The notes under the pieces were generated by a model. That model was not told the DNA's origin. It worked only from the letters and a program-made list of their open reading frames with translations, and ran no database searches. Positions 25,872 to 33,217 of a stretch of DNA of 64,000 nt are shown here, piece after piece. The translations under genes were made by a program, and so were the position numbers. Source of the stretch: Sphingomonas sp. 3P27F8. Lineage in GTDB: Bacteria; Pseudomonadota; Alphaproteobacteria; Sphingomonadales; Sphingomonadaceae. Position 1 is the stretch's first letter. The number at the start of each line of letters is the position of its first letter. The stretch is taken from contig NZ_SCNL01000015.1 of NCBI RefSeq assembly GCF_005502745.1, positions 30,787-94,786 on the forward strand, read 5' to 3'.

Positions 25872-28800
25872 ATGTTCACTGTTCATCACAACGAGATCAA
25901 AGACTTTACCGGCGGCGAACTGGTCGAGCTGCTGCGCCGCCTCCTTTATGCCGAAGCCCGCAAGGCCGGTGTTCCGCTGCGCAGCGTCCATGTGCCGCTT
26001 CAGATCACCGTTGCCGACGGCGGCCAGGATGCCAGCATCCTTTGGACGGGTGGCGAGGCCTCGACCGATTTCTTCCCCGGGCGCGATATCATCTTCCAAT
26101 GCAAGGCGAAGGACCGCGGCAACGTCCAGTGGGAACATGAGGTCTGGACGAAGCCCACACAGCCAAAGACGGTCGCGGCCAAGGTCCTCAGCGATGCGGT
26201 CCGCGATGTCCTCGCCCGCGGCGGCAGCTATATCGGGATCACCACGACCGCGCTGGTCGGCGACAAGCCCGCCGATCGCGTCCAGGCGATCAAGAAGGGC
26301 ATCAAGACGGCGGGAGGAGATCCCGCCAAGCTCGCCGCCGTCGACGTTTATGGCGGCAACAAGCTTGCTGCTTGGGCCAGCGCGCACCCGGCTGTGGCGG
26401 TTTGGATCAAGCAACGCAACGCGACCATTGAACTCGCCGGCTTCTCCACTCTCGATCAATGGAGCAAGCGCGCCGAAATCGCGGCGCCGGCCTTTGTCGA
26501 CAGCCCGGATCGGAAGTTCTCGCTTGGCCCCCACGATGCCGACGCGATCGACTTCTCCCAGCTTGCCGCACGCCTTGCCGATGAACTGGACGAGCCGCGC
26601 ACCTCCGCCCGCATCTGGGGTGCGTCCGGTATCGGCAAGACTCGCGCGCTCTATCATGCGCTCTCGGCCAGCACTGGCCTGCTCGGCGGGCTGACGGCCG
26701 CCAACTTCATCTTCTGCGACTATAATGAGGTCGCCTCGCGCCTCTGGGACGTCGCCAACCAGGTGGTGAAAGACGGCGCCGATACGGTGCTCGTGGTCGA
26801 CGGATGCCCGCTGCGCGAGGCTCGCCGGCTGAACGACATTGCGCGGGGCGAGGGGAGCGCGCTGCGTATCATCACGATCGGCGCCGATGGCATCGACCAT
26901 GACGACCATTGCGTTATGATCCGCCCGACACCGGCGGACCGGTCGACCATTCGCGGTATTCTCAAGGCCGGACTGCCCAAGGCAAAGGCCGACGAACTCG
27001 ATTATCTCGCCGAGTTCTGTGACGGCTTCCCACGCATCGCGGTGTCCTTCACCAGGAGTTACGGAAAAACGGGCATCCTCAAGTCGGCCGACGCCGTCGC
27101 CCAGCAGATTCTCGATGGTGTCGGCGCCGAGCGCGAAACGGTCCGTGCGCTCGAGTGCCTTTCGCTCTTCAGCCAGCTCTCGCCCGACGAAGATCCCGGC
27201 GCGTTCGACAAGATCGCAGAGATGTTGGTTCAGATGAAGGGCGAGCTGATGTACGAAAACCTCGTCATCGCCGCCGGGCAGCACCTGGTCGGTCGCAACT
27301 ATGGCGCGATGAACGCACAGCCCCGGCCGATCGCCGACTTCCTCGCGCTCCGCCGGCTTGACTATCTGCGGCCATCTACCGTGATAGGCTTTCTTGGCGA
27401 CGCTCTTCCTCATCACCGTAAGGCGATGCTCGCGCGCTGGCGCTATCTCACCCGATCGCGCACCTTGAGCGACGTGATCCATAGCCTCCTGCGCGGTTCC
27501 TTTGCGGACGAGGCCATCGTCCATCCCGACGTGGCGCAATATCTTCCCGCCTTCGCGCACGTCGAACCCGACCGTGTCGGCACTGCCCTCTATTTCGTCA
27601 TCGGCCGTATGCCGCTCGATGATCTGGCTGCGATCGAGGTCACGGAGGAACTGGTCGATACGCTGCGACTGCTCGCCGGACGCCAGGACAGTTTCCGGCC
27701 CGCCGCGCAGATGATCCTGCGTCTGGCAGCCGTCGCAGACACCGAGGGAACGCAACCCATCGTCAGCCTTTTGCGCCAGCTCTTCCAGGTCGCGCTCGCT
27801 GGAACACAAGCCGATGATCGGCGGCGCCGCGAAGCGTTGGAGCAGGCACTCGAGGAAGACGATCCGCGCATCCGCCGCGCCGGCGTCGAAGCGCTCGGCG
27901 CCATGATCCAGACCTATCTTTCCCGTTCGGAAGATTTCGAGCAGGTCGGCGCCGAACCCTATCAGCCCGAATGGGCACCGCCAGACAACGGCACGATCCA
28001 TGCCTATTTCAACTGGGCTCTCGACCGCCTGCGCGAGGTCTGGACCAAGGATTCCGCGCTTCGTCCCGCGATCGAGGAACACGTCGCAGGCGACCTGCGC
28101 AATCTCATCATGCCCGAGCTGCTCCCCACGATCGAGGCGTTCATCGGCGACGTCGTCGCGGTCTCCGGTCACTATCTCGCCGCGACCAAGAGCATCGGCG
28201 ATTGGCTCTATTTCGACAGCCCTGAGACGCCGACGAACTTCTCTGGCGCCGTCCGAGGTCTTTATGATGTTACCCTGCCCAAAGACCCCGTCGATCAGGC
28301 GCTGCTCTACAGCCGTTTCTGGGTATCGGATATCCACGACCCGGATCGGCGATATGCCCAGGACCATGACAATCCCGACTTCGAATATGGCGCGCGGCGC
28401 GCCGCTGCGCTCGCAGCCGGCATCGCCGCAGACCCCGACCAGCGCGCGCGAGCCATTCGGGTCATGTCGAGCCAGGAGCTTAATTCTCCGCATCCCTTCG
28501 CACACGCCCTGGCGCAACATCTGCCGGACCCGCTCGATGCCATTGAACAGGCTGTCACCGCGCTCGATTCCAGCGGAAATCGGGCGGGCGCCAACTTCGT
28601 CGGTGCCCTCCTGTCAGCACTCGATCGCCGCCTCGCCGACAAGCCGGACGAGGTTGCCAAGCTCGAGGCGATCGCCAAGCAGTCGACGGTACTCACCGCC
28701 AACCGAATGTATATTCCGACGTTTCTGCGCGTCACCGACCAGCGTCTCGACAAGCTGACCGACGATGTCCGTCAGCAGCGGGTCACGCCGCCGCAGACCG

Positions 28801-29690
28801 TCGTCATCTCCTACGGCAAGGGCCTCGCCGAGGTGTCGCCTGACGCGCTCGGACGTTTCATCCACGCCCTGGTTGATCGCGGTGAAGACGGCGGCGCCTG
28901 GGCCGCCCTCGAAATCCTCTCCATGGTCACCCACGGCGACAAGGCGCTGGCACCTGAGATGATCGCACTGGTGAAGGTCGCGCTTCTCTCGCCATCGATC
29001 GCCGACGGCGCCGAAGGCAACGCATCGAATGCCGATTACAACTATGATCGCATGCTCCGGCTGCTCGATGCCGCCGGCGCGATCGATCGGACGTTTGCGT
29101 ACGCGTTCGCAGTTCAGATCGAGCAGGCCTGCCGAACCGCCGGCGGGCGCAACGGTCGTAGCTCAGACGCGCTGCGCAGCGCGCTTCCGATCGTGATCCA
29201 GCGCGCCCCGACCGAGGTCTGGCCCGTGATCGCGGGCTTTTACGAGATCGCCACCCGCGTCGAGCGGGAGCGTCTGAACGCCATCATCTCGGCGACCAAG
29301 CTCTTTGCCTATGACGTCTCGCGCACCGGTCCGGGCGCGCTCTTCGGAACGCCGCTCAACCTCATGCTCGATTGGGTGAAGGTCGACCCGGATGCCCGGA
29401 TCGCCTTCCTCCTCAGCTTCTTCCCCATCCTCGAACAGAAGGGCGGGACATTCGCCTGGCACCCGGCCTTGCAACAGCTCGCCAAGCTCTATGGCGGCCG
29501 CAAGCGTTTCCGCGATGCGCTTCGCCAGCGCATCTATCCCAGTTCCTGGGGCGGATCGCTTAACGCGCATCTTACTAGCTTCAAGGCGCCGCTGGCGGCG
29601 TGGGCGAATGACCGAGTTCTCGGCGATTGGGCGAGCGGGATGCTCGACACCGTAGAACGGTCTCTGGCGGACAATTTCTACGGGCGCTGA
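25872..29690 (+). CDS. Nuclease-NTPase-helical repeat protein (STAND/Avs-like, predicted defence)
   Basis: A 1272-aa protein in three parts. Residues 1-130 look like a restriction-endonuclease fold: DGGQDASILW (Asp near 53) and DIIFQCKAKD (Gln-Cys-Lys near 76), the D...QxK form of the PD-(D/E)XK motif seen in Mrr-like nucleases. Residues about 225-480 are a P-loop NTPase: ARIWGASGIGKTRALYHAL (Walker A, about 250) and TVLVVDGCPL (Walker B, about 305). The remaining 800 residues are leucine/alanine-rich helical repeats, the usual sensor of STAND proteins. It stands alone between terminated units and reads intact. By architecture it may sense a phage component and then cut DNA, but no sensor specificity can be read from the sequence. 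The ATG at 25872 is preferred over GTG at 25851. Confidence 0.75.
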   Translation: MFTVHHNEIKDFTGGELVELLRRLLYAEARKAGVPLRSVHVPLQITVADGGQDASILWTGGEASTDFFPGRDIIFQCKAKDRGNVQWEHEVWTKPTQPKTVAAKVLSDAVRDVLARGGSYIGITTTALVGDKPADRVQAIKKGIKTAGGDPAKLAAVDVYGGNKLAAWASAHPAVAVWIKQRNATIELAGFSTLDQWSKRAEIAAPAFVDSPDRKFSLGPHDADAIDFSQLAARLADELDEPRTSARIWGASGIGKTRALYHALSASTGLLGGLTAANFIFCDYNEVASRLWDVANQVVKDGADTVLVVDGCPLREARRLNDIARGEGSALRIITIGADGIDHDDHCVMIRPTPADRSTIRGILKAGLPKAKADELDYLAEFCDGFPRIAVSFTRSYGKTGILKSADAVAQQILDGVGAERETVRALECLSLFSQLSPDEDPGAFDKIAEMLVQMKGELMYENLVIAAGQHLVGRNYGAMNAQPRPIADFLALRRLDYLRPSTVIGFLGDALPHHRKAMLARWRYLTRSRTLSDVIHSLLRGSFADEAIVHPDVAQYLPAFAHVEPDRVGTALYFVIGRMPLDDLAAIEVTEELVDTLRLLAGRQDSFRPAAQMILRLAAVADTEGTQPIVSLLRQLFQVALAGTQADDRRRREALEQALEEDDPRIRRAGVEALGAMIQTYLSRSEDFEQVGAEPYQPEWAPPDNGTIHAYFNWALDRLREVWTKDSALRPAIEEHVAGDLRNLIMPELLPTIEAFIGDVVAVSGHYLAATKSIGDWLYFDSPETPTNFSGAVRGLYDVTLPKDPVDQALLYSRFWVSDIHDPDRRYAQDHDNPDFEYGARRAAALAAGIAADPDQRARAIRVMSSQELNSPHPFAHALAQHLPDPLDAIEQAVTALDSSGNRAGANFVGALLSALDRRLADKPDEVAKLEAIAKQSTVLTANRMYIPTFLRVTDQRLDKLTDDVRQQRVTPPQTVVISYGKGLAEVSPDALGRFIHALVDRGEDGGAWAALEILSMVTHGDKALAPEMIALVKVALLSPSIADGAEGNASNADYNYDRMLRLLDAAGAIDRTFAYAFAVQIEQACRTAGGRNGRSSDALRSALPIVIQRAPTEVWPVIAGFYEIATRVERERLNAIISATKLFAYDVSRTGPGALFGTPLNLMLDWVKVDPDARIAFLLSFFPILEQKGGTFAWHPALQQLAKLYGGRKRFRDALRQRIYPSSWGGSLNAHLTSFKAPLAAWANDRVLGDWASGMLDTVERSLADNFYGR

Positions 29691-29761
29691 CGCGCCCATA
29701 CCCCGGAAACGGATCGAGGAGAGGAGGAGCGAGGGAGCGGTTCCAACGAGGGAGGACGTCC

Positions 29762-30340
29762 ATGTCCATCACGTTCCGCATCGCTACCGCTTCCGACGAT
29801 CAACCCGGTCCTGTCGCTACCATCAATGCGCGCCAGCTCGCTGCCTTCCGCGCCTATCTGCGGGAGGAGGGCGAACGTCTCGGTCTTGCCCTGCTCGATC
29901 CCGACAGCGACGAGGACCGCGTGCTCGCGCTCAACTTCGAAGCACGCGTGTGTCCGCTTGCGCTCGCCTCGGTCGCGCGCGTTTTCGACCACGATGCCGC
30001 GGTCATCGCGGTGCTTGACGAAGCCCAGTTCCGGGCTCGGCGGATCGCGGTCTGGTGGTACGAAAGTGATCGCGCGATCCGTATGCGCCCATCGCTCACA
30101 TCCGATCATGGCGATGAGCTCGATCTCGCCGAGAGCGATGCCAATGCGCTGCTCGAAGGCCTCGGGCTCAACCCCGACCTCGTTGGCGAAATCCCGATCG
30201 ATACGATCCGGGATCGGCTTGCCAATCCGGCGATACGGCACCGCGCGGAAGCCGATGGAATTTCCACCATGCTCGAGCGGCTCGAGCGTCTTCTCGCGAT
30301 CGCTGATGCCGACGACAGTTTGCGCCTCGAATGGGCATAG
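29762..30340 (+). CDS. Hypothetical protein (192 aa)
   Basis: The ATG at 29762 has GGAGGA five bases upstream. The protein starts MSITFRIATASDDQPGPVAT and is acidic, with a helical middle (ALNFEARVCPLALASVARVF) and a Ser/Asp-rich end. No membrane segment or motif is visible. It follows the large NTPase gene after 71 bases and is closed by a terminator, so it could be co-transcribed with it, but similar small proteins occur in plasmid backbones. The family is not recognised. Confidence 0.7.
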   Translation: MSITFRIATASDDQPGPVATINARQLAAFRAYLREEGERLGLALLDPDSDEDRVLALNFEARVCPLALASVARVFDHDAAVIAVLDEAQFRARRIAVWWYESDRAIRMRPSLTSDHGDELDLAESDANALLEGLGLNPDLVGEIPIDTIRDRLANPAIRHRAEADGISTMLERLERLLAIADADDSLRLEWA

Positions 30341-30367
30341 CCTCCGCCCGATCGACGGCATGAAGAA

Positions 30368-30400
30368 GGGCGCGTCACATGCTGGCGCGCCCTTTTCTTG
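30368..30400 (+). terminator. Rho-independent terminator
   Basis: GGGCGCG (30368-30374) pairs with CGCGCCC (30386-30392), followed by TTTTCTT. It closes the unit ending at 30340. Confidence 0.85.
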
Positions 30401-30504
30401 GGCCCATGGCTAAAGCTCATTAGCGTCCCGCGCGCGGCATCCTTGAAATCCGAAAGCTCGCGTCCAATCTCTCCTGGGAGGGTGTGGCCACGCCCTCACT
30501 TGGA

Positions 30505-30640
30505 TAGCGAAACAGACCAGCAAAACCAAAAAATCAGAACCAAGACAGCCAAACAGCAAACCGAAAAACAGCCAGCAAAAGCTTAGATCCAAACAGCGAA
30601 CCCGAAAAAGCCAGCAAACAGCGAACCAGGACAATAGGGG
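30505..30640. repeat. A/C-rich, T-poor tract with degenerate CAGCRAA repeats
   Basis: The plus strand holds repeated CAGCAAA and CAGCGAA units within longer near-copies such as CCAAACAGCAAACCGAAAAA and CCAAACAGCGAACCCGAAAA. T is almost absent over 100 bases. This strongly strand-biased composition is unlike any neighbour. It is not a CRISPR, since unit length and spacing vary. The minus-strand frame over it (99 codons, rich in Phe, Leu and Trp) is a by-product of the composition. A single-strand initiation or protein-binding site is possible. Confidence 0.55.
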
Positions 30641-30726
30641 TCGGCCCCTCAAAACACCGGACAAGCGCGTTGCAACGTATTCCCCTTCAATCTGGGGGCG
30701 CGTCCCCATCGCTGAAAGTCAGAGCG

Positions 30727-30810
30727 ATGGAATGGCACAATTTCGCAGAGATCCTGTTTGGACTCGCGGCTGTGATCACCGCCCTAAAGCAGGGCGGCAA
30801 GAAGAAGTGA
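30727..30810 (+). CDS. Small membrane-type peptide (27 aa)
   Basis: The frame reads MEWHNFAEILFGLAAVITAL and then KQGGKKK before the stop. It has a short amphipathic start, one hydrophobic helix of about 15 residues and a positively charged tail, the form of a small inner-membrane peptide. A perfect terminator follows within five bases. No strong ribosome site is visible (AAAGTCAGAGCG precedes it). A type I toxin peptide or small transmembrane regulator are both possible. Confidence 0.45.
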   Translation: MEWHNFAEILFGLAAVITALKQGGKKK

Positions 30811-30814
30811 AAGA

Positions 30815-30850
30815 GGGCGGTAGGCGAGAGCCTGCCGCCCTTTCGCGTTT
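30815..30850 (+). terminator. Rho-independent terminator after the 27-aa peptide
   Basis: GGGCGGTAGGC (30815-30825) pairs with GCCTGCCGCCC (30830-30840) apart from one mismatch, followed by TTTCGCGTTT. It supports a short transcript across the peptide gene. Confidence 0.8.
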
Positions 30851-30871
30851 AGCTCCGGGCTCGATCGGCGA

Positions 30872-31048
30872 TCAGGCGGCCGGGGTACTTTCCCGGCCAT
30901 TCTTCGGCTTCAACAGCGCGTCGATCGCGCAACTGAGATGACTTGACGCCTCGTCCTCGCCGACCGTGGATAAATACTCCAGCGCCTGCCGCATGAGCGC
31001 CAGGCCGAGCGCCCGCTGCACGGTCGGCGCATTGGCATTGAGTTCCAT
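30872..31048 (-). CDS. Hypothetical 58-aa protein, minus strand
   Basis: From the ATG at 31048 the frame reads MELNANAPTVQRALGLALMR, then QALEYLSTVGEDEASSHLSC and AIDALLKPKN before a TGA at 30872. It has the periodicity of a compact helical protein and a GGGGTGA seven bases or so before the start. It is convergent with the 27-aa peptide gene. No family is recognised. The codon pattern is better than that of the overlapping longer frame in another register, which I reject. Confidence 0.55.
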   Translation of the reverse strand: MELNANAPTVQRALGLALMRQALEYLSTVGEDEASSHLSCAIDALLKPKNGRESTPAA

Positions 31049-31475
31049 AGCATCACCCCGGGCGCGAAGCCTTCAAGGGAGATGTCGGCACGCCCCGACC
31101 ACATCAACTCCCGCGCACTGGGCGCGGGAGCCGGGGCTGGTAACACGTCGAGACATGCGCCTACGCTTTTAGTACCGAAGCACCTGGACATATGCGCAGG
31201 CACCCCGGCGTGAAAGCTCACCCCGAGTTGCCGTTCTCGACGGGATTACCAGTCCCGGCGCTGCCCGTTCTGCAGCGCACCAGGGGCCTAACACAGGCGC
31301 ACGATTGAACCAACCCGACGGATAACAACCGCCCGAAAGACGCACCTGCTATGCGCGGGCTGATGGACCTGTCCAGCGGGTCGACCGCCGCCGCGCGGGA
31401 TCATGCTTTGTTGATCCTTGGGGCGACGTTGGCGCACCCTTCAGAGGATAAAATCTCTCACAGAATTCCGAGGAT
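31049..31475. other. Gene-free stretch upstream of repeat copy B
   Basis: No frame here has a convincing start and composition. The stretch probably contains the promoter of the 58-aa minus-strand gene at its left end. I see no T-rich terminator or direct repeat. Confidence 0.45.
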
Positions 31476-31640
31476 GTCGTTGAGGGAACCGCCGCGTCAA
31501 GGATGAGCGGTGCCCCCAATTTTGCCGTGACCTCCGCTCCGCTTCGCTGCGCTCCAGCCACGACAAAATCGGCACCCCCACTCCCCGCTTCGCGGCGCCG
31601 GCTGTGCCGGCGTCCCTGACCCGGCGGTTCCCTCAACGAC
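31476..31640. repeat. Dispersed stem-borne repeat, copy B
   Basis: The core at 31496-31620 begins GTCAAGGATGAGCGGT and ends CGTCCCTGAC, like copy A. It is flanked by exact 19-base inverted arms: GTCGTTGAGGGAACCGCCG (31476-31494) and its complement (31622-31640). Inside, ATTTTGCCGTG and CACGACAAAAT also pair with one mismatch, so the whole can fold as one long hairpin. It ends 40 bases before the next start codon, so it may lie in that gene's leader. Confidence 0.75.
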
Positions 31641-31679
31641 GGCCATTTCCCTGTCATTCAAGACGACAGGAGCACCACC

Positions 31680-31904
31680 ATGCAGATCATATCGACCGCC
31701 GCCCACGCTGACGCCGCTGCCTATCTCGCCGCTCTCGCCTTTGCCGAGCGCCGCGCCCTACACAGCTTCTTCGACCAGCATGTCATCGAGGAGGAACCCG
31801 GCCGCTACGTCGCCATCGACGAGGGCGACTATCACGCGCTGCCGACACGGCTCATCGACCGGGTGGTCTACACGGTCCCGGGCCGCATGTCGGATGAGTT
31901 CTAA
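31680..31904 (+). CDS. Hypothetical 74-aa protein
   Basis: The start has CAGGAG eight bases upstream. The product (MQIISTAAHADAAAYLAALA and onward) is mixed helical and ends RLIDRVVYTVPGRMSDEF. No motif is recognised. It sits between the stem-borne repeat and a strong terminator, so it forms a one-gene unit. Confidence 0.65.
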   Translation: MQIISTAAHADAAAYLAALAFAERRALHSFFDQHVIEEEPGRYVAIDEGDYHALPTRLIDRVVYTVPGRMSDEF

Positions 31905-31910
31905 GGGTCA

Positions 31911-31940
31911 GGGGAGGGGCTACGGCCTCCCCCTTTTTTT
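31911..31940 (+). terminator. Rho-independent terminator
   Basis: GGGGAGG (31911-31917) pairs with CCTCCCC (31926-31932), followed by a C and seven T. It ends the 74-aa gene's transcript. Confidence 0.9.
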
Positions 31941-32014
31941 GCTGGGAGAGATACGGCCATGGGGGGCATCGAACCCCCCATGGCCGTGCCGCGGCGTTGC
32001 CGCGGCAGGTTAGG

Positions 32015-32233
32015 TCAGGCCGTCAATCGCTTCTCGACTGCCTCGATTCCGAGGGTCTTGAACCGATCCATGAGCGCCGAGAGACGCTTGGCTTCGAGCT
32101 TCAACAAGCCCGATCTTTCGATCGTAGCAATTGCCTGTTGCCGCTCTCTCTCTTCGAGCAACTTGCGTCGGCTCTCCAGCTTCCGCGCGTCCTCTTCGAG
32201 CGCCAACCGCTCCTGTTCCAACGTCTTTGCCAT
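32015..32233 (-). CDS. Small coiled-coil protein divergent from the transfer genes
   Basis: A 72-aa protein beginning MAKTLEQERLALEEDARKLE and ending FKTLGIEAVEKRLTA. The first 45 residues are a strongly heptad-like, highly charged helix. It resembles in size and composition the small TraC/TraD-type accessory proteins encoded beside oriT on rhizobial plasmids, and its place (divergent from the coupling protein and relaxase genes, with the dyad-rich gap between) fits such a role. Sequence alone does not prove it. Confidence 0.65.
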   Translation of the reverse strand: MAKTLEQERLALEEDARKLESRRKLLEERERQQAIATIERSGLLKLEAKRLSALMDRFKTLGIEAVEKRLTA

Positions 32234-32926
32234 AGGTGCCTCTTGTGAAGGCTAATCGGGCTATGAACGGACCGACTATAGCGGCAGCTTGAGACGGCCG
32301 GAAGAAGAAGAATTGAGACACTGGGCGCATCGGGCCTTGGCCCGATGACGGCTCTATTCGCTAGGCGGCCGACGCCCCTTGCGGGACGCCGCCGACCAAG
32401 CTCACGGAGCCAAGGCAAAGCCTTGTCTCCGCCCGTTCGGGTCACGATCCTCGCCTGCCAATGGGGCCTGACGGCCGCCATTGGTCCCGCGCCTCGGAAC
32501 TGCGTCCGAGCGCGGTGAGGATCCGTCTGCCTCGCTTTCGCGATGCGACCGGCCGCGCCGCGACGACATGAGCGTCGCTTCCGCCTCACGGCGGACCCTG
32601 CCTGGCCGGACCTGGCTACAGGCCCCTTCCGACCATCATCAGACAGGCCCGGGACCTGGGATCGGTCTCTTAGGATTAGCACACCCTACGCACCTGAAGG
32701 TGCAGGGTTTCCGTTGTTACACAACGGGTTAGCGCGGAAGGAAGGGAGAGTATGTTGTAGTACGGCAATGGCGGCGCATGAAATCGGCGGAAATCGGCTA
32801 TTTCGGCGTAGTATGCGAGACTACGAGGGGAGGGGGCATGACGATCAACTTGCCCGTGACCGGCCCGAGCGCTATAAATAGAGCCGTTCTTCAGTCCCCA
32901 CCAGCCTCCCTGCTAGGAGGTTGGTC
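32234..32926. other. Dyad-rich gap between divergent transfer genes (probable oriT region)
   Basis: No credible gene lies here. It contains several exact dyads: CATCGGGCC/GGCCCGATG (32328-32347), GCACCT/AGGTGC extended by CCCT/AGGG (32684-32707), CCGTTGT/ACAACGG (32711-32727) and CGTAGT/ACTACG (32807-32825), and repeated AAATCGG. It lies directly upstream of the RHH, coupling protein and relaxase genes, where oriT of MobF plasmids is usually found. The nic site cannot be assigned. Confidence 0.5.
32684..32727. promoter_or_regulatory. Adjacent dyads, candidate relaxosome binding/nic region
   Basis: CCCT-AC-GCACCT (32684-32695) pairs with AGGTGC-AGGG (32698-32707). Four bases later CCGTTGT-TAC-ACAACGG (32711-32727) forms a second exact hairpin. 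Two neighbouring dyads of different arm length are typical of relaxase and accessory-protein binding sites next to nic. The role is inferred from position. Confidence 0.45.
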
Positions 32927-33217
32927 TTGGCTACCAGTTACAGGCACTACAATATTCGCCTCGAGCGCTCCCAGTGGGACCGCCTCAGCGCGATTGCCGC
33001 CGAGCAGAAACTGAGCGTCGCCGACATCATCCGGTCGGCCCTCAACGTCTTCCTTTCATCCTCCGATGTCCTGACCGCCAGCCAGCGCCGGCTCGCCCGG
33101 ATCAGCGAGTTCCAGCAGCTCGCCCTGGACGTCATCATCCGCGAGCAATATCCCGAACTGCGCGACCGTCTCGTCGCCGAAACCGACAAGCGCCTGGTGC
33201 AATATCATGGCGCGTGA
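32927..33217 (+). CDS. Ribbon-helix-helix DNA-binding protein (probable relaxosome accessory)
   Basis: A 96-aa protein. HYNIRLERSQWDRLSAIAAE followed by KLSVADIIRSALNVFLSS is a ribbon-helix-helix fold: one strand, then two helices with the turn at about residue 26. The remaining helix (ISEFQQLALDVIIREQYPEL) could mediate oligomerisation. The TTG at 32927 is taken as start because AGGAGG ends six bases upstream; a TTG at 32921 abuts that site directly. It overlaps the coupling protein gene by 11 bases. RHH proteins of this size bind oriT and assist the relaxase, as TrwA and MobC do, or repress the operon. Confidence 0.8.
   Translation: MATSYRHYNIRLERSQWDRLSAIAAEQKLSVADIIRSALNVFLSSSDVLTASQRRLARISEFQQLALDVIIREQYPELRDRLVAETDKRLVQYHGA

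Noticed and set aside
25860..28520. 886-codon open frame on the minus strand
   Set aside because: It is the reverse of the nuclease-NTPase gene, whose forward frame has clear Walker motifs. The minus frame has none.
30505..30640. Possible CRISPR-like array
   Set aside because: Repeat units vary in length and sequence, with no constant repeat or unique spacers, and no cas gene is present.
30410..30709. Minus-strand 99-aa frame with hydrophobic Phe/Leu/Trp runs
   Set aside because: It looks like a membrane protein only because the plus strand is A/C-rich repeats; it has no ribosome site or conserved pattern.
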